Shown here: positions 1 through 6,075 of the stretch, in pieces
How the letters are laid out: each line of letters opens with the position of its first letter
How positions within the stretch are numbered: position 1 is the stretch's first letter
Source of the DNA: Loktanella sp.
GTDB lineage: Bacteria; Pseudomonadota; Alphaproteobacteria; Rhodobacterales; Rhodobacteraceae
NCBI GenBank assembly: GCA_003551805.1
Contig: PUNR01000394.1
Location: forward strand, 1-6,994
Length of the DNA: 6,994 nucleotides
Direction: 5' to 3'
Made by a program: the position numbers and the translations under genes
The notes under the pieces: generated by a model
The model's input: only the letters and a program-made list of their open reading frames with translations
Database searches by the model: none
What the model was told of the DNA's origin: nothing

Positions 1-633
1 CGTGGAATAGGCCATGCCAAGGGTGAACCCTTCATCCGCGCGGGTTAGCGCCTGCAGCCGTAGCGCGCGGCTGGCGGGCAGTTCCAAGGGCGCGCGGGTC
101 AAGTCGGGAGGGATGTCATCGCCGACAGGTTCCGGCTGGATCAGGTTTTCGCGGTCCAAAAACCCCATGATATGCGGCGTCGGGCCTTGTGTCGTTGCGC
201 TTTGCTTTGCTGGCGGCACTTCACCGTCAGCGGCGAGTTTGAAATCAAGAAGGCGGTGGGTATAGTCAAACGTCGGCCCCAATACCTGACCGCCGGGCGC
301 GTCTTTGAACGTGGCCGACACGCGCCGGTCACAGTCCATCGCACCCGTATCCACCGGCAGCGACCCGCCGAAACGCGGCAAGGTGGTACGATAGGCGCGG
401 ATCAGGAAAATCGCCTCGATCAGATCGCCGCGCGCCTGTTTGATCGCAAGTGCGGCAAGGTCGGGATCGTAAAGCGAGCCTTCGGCCATCACGCGGTTGA
501 CGGCCAGCGCCAGTTGTTCGCGGATCTGCGCAACCGATAGTTCGGGCACTGCCACATCGCCACGCCGTTCCTCGGCAAGCCAGGCATGGGCATTGTCGAT
601 GGCGCGTTCGCCCCCTTTGACAGCGACATACAT
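1..633 (-). CDS. phnI: PhnI, C-P lyase core subunit (N-terminal 211 residues; cut by the window edge)
   Basis: PhnI is a C-P lyase core subunit. With PhnG, PhnH and PhnL it displaces adenine from ATP with a phosphonate, giving alpha-D-ribose 1-phosphonate 5-triphosphate; PhnI alone has nucleosidase activity. The reading frame is open from an ATG at 633 to base 1, exactly 211 codons, against about 354 residues in E. coli, so the C-terminal two fifths lie outside. Family hallmarks are clear: the start MYVAVKGGERAIDNAH, then LPELSVAQI-like VPELSVAQIREQLALAVNRVMAEG (about 30-53), ARGDLIEAIFLIRAYRTTLPR (about 70-90), GGQVLGPTFDYTHRLLDF (about 114-131) and DEGFTLGMAYST at the cut. The ATG shares one base with the phnH stop (TGATG), with GAGGG seven bases upstream, so translation is probably coupled. 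The identification is very secure. Confidence 0.96.
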   Translation of the reverse strand, partial: MYVAVKGGERAIDNAHAWLAEERRGDVAVPELSVAQIREQLALAVNRVMAEGSLYDPDLAALAIKQARGDLIEAIFLIRAYRTTLPRFGGSLPVDTGAMDCDRRVSATFKDAPGGQVLGPTFDYTHRLLDFKLAADGEVPPAKQSATTQGPTPHIMGFLDRENLIQPEPVGDDIPPDLTRAPLELPASRALRLQALTRADEGFTLGMAYST

Positions 634-1193
634 CAGCCAACCCTCGTGCTGCGCGGCAAGGCGGCCAGACGGTCACCGCAGGTAAAGATGAAATCAAGGC
701 CCAAGGGAAACAGCGCATTGTTGCGCTGGAAAACTTTCATTTCAGGCAGACAGAGGCGGGCTTGATCCTTGATCCCCGGACCGCGCAAGACGGGGCCGGT
801 ACTGGTCAGCTCCGGCAGTTCAACAATCAGCGTGGCAGACCGGTCCGGGTATTCGGCAGTGCCCAACGCGAATGCGTCAAGCGGCAGATCATCCCATGCC
901 CCAAGCGCAAACTGCGCCTGCGTCGCGGGGACCAAGGGTGCGCCGCAGTGAAAGGTGATCCAGTCGCGCAACACTGCGCTGTCCTGCCTCGCGGCCAGAA
1001 ACAGCGGTGTTTCGGGGTCGCACAGCGTCAGCAACGCAACTCCGGCGGCGACAGACAAGGGCGCAGGCGGCGTGACCCCCGCGACAGTGCAGATCGTACC
1101 CGGCTGCGCCATTGCGGTCATGATCGCGCGAAAGGCGTTGGCTGCATCCACAGGCGGTGCGCCAAAGCCACCATCAAGCAATTGATTTTGCAT
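633..1193 (-). CDS. phnH: PhnH, C-P lyase core subunit
   Basis: PhnH is a subunit of the PhnGHIJ C-P lyase core complex and is needed for coupling phosphonate to the ribose of ATP. It folds like a PLP-dependent transferase but has no known cofactor. The protein is 186 residues (E. coli about 194). The N-terminal segment PPVDAANAFRAIMTAMAQPGTI (about 13-34) is the family hallmark; later come ALLTLCDPETPLFLA (about 53-67), FHCGAPLV (about 81-88) and LRGPGIKD (about 136-143). I chose the ATG at 1193; a TTG one codon upstream (1196) is less likely, because GGAGAGG sits about seven bases ahead of the ATG. The ATG shares one base with the phnG stop, and the phnH stop shares one base with the phnI start, so the three genes form one transcript with coupled translation. 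Confidence 0.95.
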   Translation of the reverse strand: MQNQLLDGGFGAPPVDAANAFRAIMTAMAQPGTICTVAGVTPPAPLSVAAGVALLTLCDPETPLFLAARQDSAVLRDWITFHCGAPLVPATQAQFALGAWDDLPLDAFALGTAEYPDRSATLIVELPELTSTGPVLRGPGIKDQARLCLPEMKVFQRNNALFPLGLDFIFTCGDRLAALPRSTRVG

Positions 1194-1648
1194 CAATCCT
1201 CTCCCCGCACCAGTGTGAAGAAATCAACCTTCGTGGCAGCGGCTTTGGCGGCGCGCGCGGCTTTGCGGCGCGCACTCGCCTCGCGCAAAGGTACCAGAAG
1301 CGCAGTTTCCACCTGCCCTGCCGCATCCGTCTGCATCAACGCGTCGATCAATGCAGCTTGCAAGGCGTGATCTTTGCTGCGCCCTTGTACATAGCCATGC
1401 CCGACGACACCGTCAGACAGACGCACACTAGCGCGGGTGACCGACATCTCGCCCAGATTGAACGCAGCACCTACGGCACCGGCACGTCCACGGACCATGA
1501 CGGCCCCAATCTCGGGGGCACGCAGGACGCTATGGGCAGGGGCAAGCCCCGATGCGCGCCACAATGCCTGCAAGTCGCTGGCCGGCGCTTTGGCCAGCAG
1601 GCCAAGCCAAGCCTTGCGGGCCATTAGGGTTTCATCCGTCATCTGCAT
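1193..1648 (-). CDS. phnG: PhnG, C-P lyase core subunit
   Basis: PhnG is the first gene of the C-P lyase core operon and a subunit of the PhnGHIJ complex that binds phosphonate and ATP-ribose intermediates in the cytoplasm. The protein has 151 residues, matching the E. coli length of 150. Visible family features are MARKAWLGLLAKA (9-21), LRAPEIGAVMVRGRAGAVGAAFNLGEMSVTRA in parts (42-73), GHGYVQGRSKDHALQAALIDAL (83-104) and a Lys/Arg/Ala-rich segment (126-140) leading into TKVDFFTLVRGE (139-150). I take the ATG at 1648 because AGG lies seven bases upstream; an in-frame ATG at 1642 (residue 3) is possible. The gene is transcribed away from phnF across a shared control region, and its stop overlaps the phnH start by one base. 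Confidence 0.95.
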   Translation of the reverse strand: MQMTDETLMARKAWLGLLAKAPASDLQALWRASGLAPAHSVLRAPEIGAVMVRGRAGAVGAAFNLGEMSVTRASVRLSDGVVGHGYVQGRSKDHALQAALIDALMQTDAAGQVETALLVPLREASARRKAARAAKAAATKVDFFTLVRGED

Positions 1649-1668
1649 CTAGACACCTGTCGCCAAGA

Positions 1669-1696
1669 ACTATACAACTAGACAAATCATAGACGA
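1669..1696. promoter_or_regulatory. Candidate PhnF operator: cluster of ACTAkACAA-type repeats
   Basis: On the plus strand ACTATACAA (1669-1677) and ACTAGACAA (1677-1685) are consecutive repeats differing at one base. A third, looser copy, CATAGACGA, follows at 1688-1696. The minus-strand cores read GTATAG and GTCTAG, which resemble the cores of HutC-subfamily operators; the mycobacterial PhnF site, as I recall it, is TGGTATAGACCA. The cluster covers the -10 and expected start site of phnG, next to the phnF gene, so repression by PhnF is the natural reading. That is an inference: the repeats are direct, not a clean palindrome, and no binding data can be seen here. Confidence 0.45.
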
Positions 1697-1714
1697 ACGC
1701 CGTTGATCTGCCAA
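1686..1714 (-). promoter_or_regulatory. Predicted sigma70-type promoter of the phnGHI operon
   Basis: On the minus strand, TTGGCA (complement of 1709-1714) and TATGAT (complement of 1686-1691) are separated by exactly 17 bases. Each hexamer matches five of six bases of the sigma70 consensus. The start of transcription would fall near 1679, giving a leader of about 30 bases before the phnG ATG at 1648, which is a normal layout. This is a sequence-based prediction only. The repeats at 1669-1696 overlap its -10 and start site, where a repressor would block it. Confidence 0.55.
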
Positions 1715-1730
1715 TCCCCGCAAGTATGAA
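1703..1730 (+). promoter_or_regulatory. Weak candidate promoter for phnF-phnM
   Basis: TTGATC (1703-1708) and TATGAA (1725-1730) are 16 bases apart, each matching four of six consensus bases. The predicted start would lie only about five bases before the phnF ATG at 1742, giving a nearly leaderless message. That fits the lack of a convincing ribosome binding site ahead of phnF. The call is tentative because such matches arise often by chance. Confidence 0.2.
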
Positions 1731-1741
1731 GTTTCCATGAC

Positions 1742-2449
1742 ATGACCCGCACCCCGATCTGGAAAGCCATCAGCGACACGCTGCGCGACGACATTGGCGA
1801 CCACATCCACCGCCCCGGTGATAAGCTGCCGACCGAGGCTGTTCTGGCCGCCCGTTTTGGTGTGAACCGCCATACGGTGCGTCAGGCGCTGGCGGCGCTT
1901 GCTGATGAAGGTCTGGTGCGCGCGCGTCGCGGTGCGGGGGTGTTTGTCACCGCCACGCCCACGGATTACCCCATCGGGCAACGCGTGCGATTTCATCAAA
2001 ACCTGCGCGCCGCGGGGCGCAGTCCGGCGAAAAAGCTGCTGGCGCTGGATACACGCACAGCAACCAAGGCGGAATGCGACGCGCTACAGATCACCGATGC
2101 GCAGGTCCATGTGTATGAAGGGCTGTCGCTGTCTGACGGACAAGTGATCGCGCTGTTCCGGTCGGTGTTTCCCGCTTCACGCTTTCCCCATCTGCCGGAT
2201 TATCTACGCAGGGATCCGTCCGTCACCGCTGCCCTGCGTGCAAGCGATGTGCCCGATTACACCCGCGCCAGCACGCGGATCACAGCCAAGCTGGCCAGCG
2301 CGACGCAGGCGTTACACCTGCAAATCAACGAAGGCGCACCGATCCTGCGCACGACAAATATCAATGTCGATGCCAGCGGCACGCCGGTCGAGGCGGGTAT
2401 GACGTGGTTTGCAGGCGACAAGGTGACACTGACGCTTGGCGCCGATTGA
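1742..2449 (+). CDS. phnF: PhnF, GntR/HutC-family transcriptional regulator of phosphonate genes
   Basis: This 235-residue protein has the two-domain build of the HutC subfamily of GntR regulators; E. coli PhnF is about 241 residues. The N-terminal winged helix-turn-helix runs over residues 5-70: IWKAISDTLRDDI, then PGDKLPTEAVLAARFGVNRHTVRQALAALADEGLV, with recognition helix about 41-50, and the wing ARRGAGVFV (61-69). A UTRA effector domain follows (about 85-232), with the typical LRTTNINVDASGTPVEAGMTWFAGDKVTL ending. In studied relatives PhnF represses phosphonate or phosphate-uptake genes; the effector here is unknown. It is transcribed divergently from phnGHI and just ahead of phnM, so it probably controls phnG and perhaps itself. 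An out-of-frame ATG at 1737 closes after two codons and is not used as the start. Confidence 0.9.
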   Translation: MTRTPIWKAISDTLRDDIGDHIHRPGDKLPTEAVLAARFGVNRHTVRQALAALADEGLVRARRGAGVFVTATPTDYPIGQRVRFHQNLRAAGRSPAKKLLALDTRTATKAECDALQITDAQVHVYEGLSLSDGQVIALFRSVFPASRFPHLPDYLRRDPSVTAALRASDVPDYTRASTRITAKLASATQALHLQINEGAPILRTTNINVDASGTPVEAGMTWFAGDKVTLTLGAD

Positions 2450-2514
2450 AACGTCATATCCATGACACACAAGCCAGTTAGAACGGCGAAAATCCACCAG
2501 ATTGAGCAGATCAC

Positions 2515-3702
2515 ATGACACGCACGCAATCGTTGCACCTTTCGGGTGCGCAGGCCCTTGTTGACGGCGCTTTAGCGCAGGGTGACCTATGGATCGCCGG
2601 GCAACGCCTGTCGGGCCAGGGGTCTGGTGCTGACCAGCGGATCGATCTGTCGGGTTATCTGGTGCTGCCGGGGATCATCGACCTGCATGGCGACGCCTTT
2701 GAACGGCACCTTGCACCCCGCCCTTCTGCCCCGTTTCCCGCAGCAATAGGTTTGCAATCGGTGGACCGCGATGCTGCATCAAGCGGTGTCACCACCGCAT
2801 GGATGGCACAAAGCTGGTCTTGGGAAGGTGGTACGCGCGGCCCCGAATTTGCCATACAGTTCATGCAGGATCTGGCCACTTATCGCCCCCGCGCGCTGAC
2901 CGATCTGCGTATCCAGTTACGGTGCGAGACATTCACCGTGGATACCGCCGATCAGTTGATTGCCGCGGTGCGTGACCACGGGATCGATTATGTGATCTTC
3001 AACGATCACTTGGGTGAGGCGCTTGATATGATCAAGACCGACCCTGAAAATCTGTCGGTCTGGGGCAAGCGCGGCGGGCGTGATCTGGCCGGTTTCATCC
3101 GGCTGCTACATGACACCAAGGCATTGGCCCCGCGCGTGCCGCGCTACCTGTGCACTCTGGCGGCGGCGTTCGACCAGCTGGGCGTCACATACGGTAGCCA
3201 CGATGACCACGACGCCGCCACGCGCGATTATTACGGCATGATCGGCGCACGCATCTGCGAATTTCCGACGCGCCATGCACCTGCAAATGTTGCCAAGGCG
3301 AATGGTGATCCGGTGCTGATGGGCGCGCCCAATGTCGTGCGCGGCGGGTCGCAATCAGGCAATATCGCGGCGACGGACCTGATCCGCGCAGGGCTGTGTG
3401 ATGCATTGGTGTCGGATTATCATTATCCGTCGCTGGCCAATGCTGCCTTCACGCTGGTGGACAAAGGTCTTGTGCCTCTCGCGCAAGCCTGGGCGATGAT
3501 TGCCGAAAATCCCGCCCGGATCATGGGTCTAGATGATCGCGGTGTTATTGCCGCAGGAAAACGCGCCGATCTGGTGATCTGCAATGCCCAAACCCGCGAG
3601 ATCGAAGGCACGCTGGCCGCCGGTCGCTGGGCGCATCTGTGCGGTGATCTGGCAGATCGGGTCAGTCAGGCCCCTGCCCGTTTGGCGCATGCCGCAGAAT
3701 AA
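2515..3702 (+). CDS. phnM: PhnM-type amidohydrolase (ribose 1-phosphonate 5-triphosphate diphosphatase), divergent form
   Basis: PhnM removes pyrophosphate from alpha-D-ribose 1-phosphonate 5-triphosphate, producing the 5-phosphoribosyl substrate of PhnJ. This protein has 395 residues (E. coli about 378) and an amidohydrolase layout. It shows a small N-terminal beta part, then LPGIIDLHGDAFERHLAPRP (51-70) with a His-X-Asp metal motif at 58-60. Next come GVTTAWM (91-97), RCE (136-138), NDH (163-165), GSHDDHD (227-233), VLMGAPNVVRGGSQSGN (267-283), SDYHYPSLANAAF (300-312), NPARIMGLDDRGVIAAGKRADLV (332-354). The Ser-Pro-Gly-Gln loop that follows Asp-His in enterobacterial PhnM is replaced by LGEALDM, so this is a divergent subfamily. 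It lies 65 bases after phnF and apart from the phnGHI operon. GAG eight bases before the ATG supports the start. The family is sure; the exact substrate is slightly less so. Confidence 0.88.
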   Translation: MTRTQSLHLSGAQALVDGALAQGDLWIAGQRLSGQGSGADQRIDLSGYLVLPGIIDLHGDAFERHLAPRPSAPFPAAIGLQSVDRDAASSGVTTAWMAQSWSWEGGTRGPEFAIQFMQDLATYRPRALTDLRIQLRCETFTVDTADQLIAAVRDHGIDYVIFNDHLGEALDMIKTDPENLSVWGKRGGRDLAGFIRLLHDTKALAPRVPRYLCTLAAAFDQLGVTYGSHDDHDAATRDYYGMIGARICEFPTRHAPANVAKANGDPVLMGAPNVVRGGSQSGNIAATDLIRAGLCDALVSDYHYPSLANAAFTLVDKGLVPLAQAWAMIAENPARIMGLDDRGVIAAGKRADLVICNAQTREIEGTLAAGRWAHLCGDLADRVSQAPARLAHAAE

Positions 3703-3827
3703 TTATTCCTGACGATCAACGACATCTGCCAACGCTTTGCGCATCTAGTCAGGCGGCGAAAGCTGTAATCAGGTGTCCGCTGAACCGCACAGCCCAAGGC
3801 TTGGCGTTTCAGCGGGCACACTTGCCA
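3703..3827. other. Convergent intergenic junction between phnM and phnE
   Basis: The 125 bases lie between the phnM stop and the stop of the second phnE, where transcripts from both strands meet. The only structure I find is the imperfect hairpin at 3771-3823. I see no convincing reading frame with its own ribosome binding site. Confidence 0.6.
3771..3823. terminator. Imperfect hairpin, possible bidirectional transcription end signal
   Basis: GTGTCCGCTGAA (3773-3784) can pair with TTCAGCGGGCACAC (3808-3821). That gives eight continuous pairs next to the loop, a two-base bulge (3816-3817), and four or more outer pairs. The loop is about 23 bases. The hairpin starts five bases past the second phnE stop on the minus strand, a typical place for an end signal. 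Neither strand has a run of T after the stem, so it is not a standard intrinsic terminator. It could instead protect the mRNA 3' end. Confidence 0.35.
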
Positions 3828-5156
3828 TCAATGCCCGCCGTCGTCGCCTTTGATCAGCTTGCGCCGTAGCCAGCCGGAAATCGTATCCATCACCATGACC
3901 ATAATCAGGATCAGGATGATGTAATAGGTCACCTTTTCCCAATCGTTCTGGGTCTGGATCGCCTGCGTCAGGAACAGGCCGATACCGCCACCCGTGATCG
4001 CGCCGATGATCGTGGCGCTGCGCGTGTTGGATTCGAAATAATACAGGATCTGGCTGAGCAGTACCGGCGTCACCTGCGGGATCACCCCGAAACGGTAGCG
4101 TTGCACAGGTTTTGCGCCGGTGGATTCCAGCCCCTCGATCTGTTTGCCATCGACGTTTTCCAAAGCTTCGGAAAAGCTTTTGCCGAAACTGCCGGTATCG
4201 GTGACAAGGATCGCGAGCGCACCGGTCAGCGGGCCGGGGCCAAAGGCGCGGCTCAGGATAATCGTCCAGATCAGCCCGTCCACACCGCGCACGAAATCGA
4301 ACACGCGTCGCACGGCAAAGCGCAGGGCCACGACCGGGGCGAAATTCTTGGCGGCAAGAAAAGCCAGCGGCAAGGCGATGATCGCGGCACCAAAAGTGCC
4401 CAGAAACGCCATCAGCACGGTTTCCCAAAGCGCCCAAGCCACATCCGAATGCCGCCACAGCCCGTTATTCCAGAAATCCTGCCACGCACCCGCCAGATTG
4501 CTGCGGTTTGCGTCCAGCTGCGGGCCGGTCAGCAGCGCTGTCAGTCCGACATTGTGATAGGGGCTAGACAGGGTGAACCAGAACATTTCCCAGCCAAAGG
4601 AATATCGGAAAACCTCGGCTTTGGATCGGGTATAGGTCAGCCGTCCTGCATCAGTCGTGATCGCGACGCGCGTGTCGGATGCATTGACCCACGACGGCAC
4701 AGGATCGGGCAGATTGGTCACCACCACATCGTCGATCAATTGCAGGGTGATGGTTGGGAAATCTGGCATTTCGTAGGTGACGAGGTTGTCGTCAAGATAG
4801 GTGACGACATGCCCATCGCCCAGATCAACCACCATATTGCTACCATCGACCGCCACCCAGTCAGGGTGGGTGCCAGCCGCATACGTGCCTTGCCGCGCGC
4901 CTTCGATCGCGAAGGAAAGATCGCCTGACCGGTTGTCGCGGCTTACATGGGTTTTGTAGCTATAGCTGTCGGCGACCAGCGTGCGGGCATTGTCCATTCG
5001 CGCGCGCTCGACCAAACCGGCAAAGTTGAAGCTGATAAAGATATAGGTCAGGTAGACAAAGATCGCGGCAGGCACGGCCAAGGCGACAAATTTCTTGCGG
5101 CTAAATATCTTGACGGTTTGTGCGCGCAGATCGCCGTCGGTGCTGAGCATGGTCAT
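3828..5156 (-). CDS. phnE: PhnE, second phosphonate ABC permease, with a large periplasmic insertion
   Basis: This is a membrane subunit of the phosphonate importer. It has 442 residues, far above the roughly 260-290 usual for PhnE. A first membrane segment is at about 23-44 (FVALAVPAAIFVYLTYIFIS). Then comes a long soluble, beta-rich region to about 235, with many Val/Thr/Asp strands such as NMVVDLGDGHVVTYL. The permease core follows, with segments near 241-268, 294-320, 381-400 and 410-428. The coupling (EAA) loop SEALENVDGKQIEGLESTGAKP, ending GVIPQVTP (358-365), marks it as a partner of PhnC. The ATG at 5156 overlaps the previous phnE stop by four bases (ATGA), with AAGGGGAA upstream; an in-frame ATG at residue 3 (5150) is a minor alternative. 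It is last in the transporter operon and probably forms a heterodimer with the other PhnE. Confidence 0.93.
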   Translation of the reverse strand: MTMLSTDGDLRAQTVKIFSRKKFVALAVPAAIFVYLTYIFISFNFAGLVERARMDNARTLVADSYSYKTHVSRDNRSGDLSFAIEGARQGTYAAGTHPDWVAVDGSNMVVDLGDGHVVTYLDDNLVTYEMPDFPTITLQLIDDVVVTNLPDPVPSWVNASDTRVAITTDAGRLTYTRSKAEVFRYSFGWEMFWFTLSSPYHNVGLTALLTGPQLDANRSNLAGAWQDFWNNGLWRHSDVAWALWETVLMAFLGTFGAAIIALPLAFLAAKNFAPVVALRFAVRRVFDFVRGVDGLIWTIILSRAFGPGPLTGALAILVTDTGSFGKSFSEALENVDGKQIEGLESTGAKPVQRYRFGVIPQVTPVLLSQILYYFESNTRSATIIGAITGGGIGLFLTQAIQTQNDWEKVTYYIILILIMVMVMDTISGWLRRKLIKGDDGGH

Positions 5157-5407
5157 GACTGGTTCCCCTTTACCAGTTTGTTGCGGTAATGGCTGGAAAG
5201 CTGGTCAAAGAACACGATGGTCAGAAACAGCAGCACAAAGATCGCCGCCGCCAGATCGAACCGGCCTGTACCAAAGGTCATCGCATTGCGCAGTTCGTAT
5301 CCGATGCCGCCAGCGCCAACAAAACCAAGGATTGCCGAGGCGCGGATGTTAATCTCGAACCGCATCAGCGTGTAGCTAAGGTAATTGGGTGCCACCTGCG
5401 GGATCAC
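4071..5407. repeat. 15-base direct repeat in the coupling-loop codons of the two phnE genes
   Basis: CACCTGCGGGATCAC occurs at 4071-4085 and again at 5393-5407. On the minus strand it encodes Val-Ile-Pro-Gln-Val at the end of the EAA loop of each PhnE. It reflects paralogy plus strong constraint on this loop. It is not a mobile or regulatory repeat, though it could serve as a short homology for recombination. Confidence 0.6.
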
Positions 5408-6025
5408 GCCTAAAAGCATGCGTTGCGACCAGTTGGCGCCGACAGATTCCAACCCTTCGACAGGTTTCAGATCGGCGTTTTCGGCCACTTCGGAAAACAG
5501 CTTGCCCAGCGCCCCGGCGGTATGGATCGCAATCGCGATCATCGCGGGGATCGGGCCGCCGCCAAGGATAAAGATCAGCACCAGCGCAATGACAATTTCA
5601 GGGAAAGCGCGCATGATATCCATGATCCGGCGGAACAGCCCGATCAGGCGTGGCCATTTTGCAAGCCCGCGTGTGGACAATAGCGACAGCACCAACCCCG
5701 CAAAGGCACCGACCAGCGTGGATACAGCCGCGATATTGATCGTTTCCAGCAATGCGGGAAAGAAGGTTACCAGATTGGCGGGCATACGGTCGATTTTTTC
5801 CCAAGCTTCGCGCACCAGACCAGCGGGAAAGTCGAAAATCCGTGGCAGACCTTCCCAGAAGCCGCCGGCGCTGCGGGCATCTACGGTCTGAAAACCTGTC
5901 ACCATCAGCAGGACAAAAATCGCTAATATCACGCCGCCGTAGGCGCGCTTGCGGCGGGTCATCGCCAGATAGTTGTCACGCATCGACTGCGTATTGATTG
6001 ATCCCGAAGCGGATAAGTCTGCCAT
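5153..6025 (-). CDS. phnE: PhnE, first phosphonate ABC permease
   Basis: This is the shorter of two tandem membrane subunits of the phosphonate importer, 290 residues, close to the family norm. Likely membrane segments are 29-46 (YGGVILAIFVLLMVTGF), about 88-117 (entering through FFPALLETINIAAVSTLVGAFAGLVLSLL), 141-172, 228-248 and 258-274. The EAA loop is FSEVAENADLKPVEGLESVGANWSQR followed by GVIPQVAP (about 177-213). It closely resembles the loop of the second permease, as expected for paralogues that both contact the PhnC ATPase. The ATG at 6025 is preceded by AGGG only two to three bases away, a tight spacing; an in-frame ATG at residue 15 (5983) is an alternative. The gene follows phnD across a 67-base gap holding a terminator, and its end overlaps the next phnE by four bases. 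Confidence 0.93.
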   Translation of the reverse strand: MADLSASGSINTQSMRDNYLAMTRRKRAYGGVILAIFVLLMVTGFQTVDARSAGGFWEGLPRIFDFPAGLVREAWEKIDRMPANLVTFFPALLETINIAAVSTLVGAFAGLVLSLLSTRGLAKWPRLIGLFRRIMDIMRAFPEIVIALVLIFILGGGPIPAMIAIAIHTAGALGKLFSEVAENADLKPVEGLESVGANWSQRMLLGVIPQVAPNYLSYTLMRFEINIRASAILGFVGAGGIGYELRNAMTFGTGRFDLAAAIFVLLFLTIVFFDQLSSHYRNKLVKGNQS

Positions 6026-6042
6026 GGCCCTGCCCTGTCACG

Positions 6043-6075
6043 AAAAAAGGCGGGCCCGACGTCTGCCGGACCCGC
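6043..6075 (-). terminator. Intrinsic terminator inside the phnD-phnE operon
   Basis: On the minus strand, 17 bases after the phnD stop, GCGGGTCCG (complement of 6067-6075) pairs with CGGGCCCGC (complement of 6050-6058). The result is a nine-pair GC-rich stem with one G-U pair and an eight-base loop. One C and then six T residues (complement of 6043-6048) follow at once. This is a textbook rho-independent terminator. Because phnE follows only 17 bases later on the same strand, it probably acts as a partial terminator, giving more binding protein than permease; it could also stabilise the phnD message end. Confidence 0.85.

Larger units (their letters stand above)
1649..1741. other. Divergent control region between phnG and phnF
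   Basis: These 93 bases separate the divergent phnG and phnF starts. They contain the predicted phnG promoter on the minus strand, a cluster of 9-base repeats resembling HutC-family operator half-sites, and a weak candidate promoter for phnF. The stretch is more AT-rich than the coding sequence on both sides, especially at 1667-1698. I see no RNA structure here. Confidence 0.7.

Noticed and set aside
172..540. 122-codon plus-strand open frame opposite phnI
   Set aside because: It is antisense to phnI, whose protein matches its family along its whole visible length. No start signal and no recognisable domain are present.
1193..1196. TTG at 1196 as the phnH start
   Set aside because: The next codon is an ATG at the ideal distance from GGAGAGG and forms the same TGATG overlap seen at the phnH-phnI junction.
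762..1370. 202-codon plus-strand open frame across phnH and phnG
   Set aside because: It is antisense to two overlapping, well-conserved C-P lyase genes, and its composition is that of a reverse-strand shadow.
3769..4458. 229-codon minus-strand open frame overlapping the end of the second phnE in another frame
   Set aside because: Its translation is Arg/Asp/Cys-rich and non-membrane-like, while the other frame gives a clear EAA-loop permease. It is a shadow of codon bias.
4101..4928. 275-codon plus-strand open frame opposite the second phnE
   Set aside because: It lies wholly antisense to a well-identified permease. Its translation is rich in Arg, His, Gln and Gly with no domain-like pattern, as expected from the complementary strand of GC-rich coding DNA, and it lacks a good ribosome binding site.
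4071..5407. Possible recent duplication of the whole phnE gene
   Set aside because: Only short exact matches, such as the 15-base coupling-loop repeat, are shared. The proteins differ in length by about 150 residues and diverge outside the EAA loop, so the paralogy is old.
6034..6040. CTGTCAC, resembling one Pho-box half-site before the first phnE
   Set aside because: There is only a single half-site with no second copy 11 bases away, and it overlaps the ribosome binding region after the terminator.
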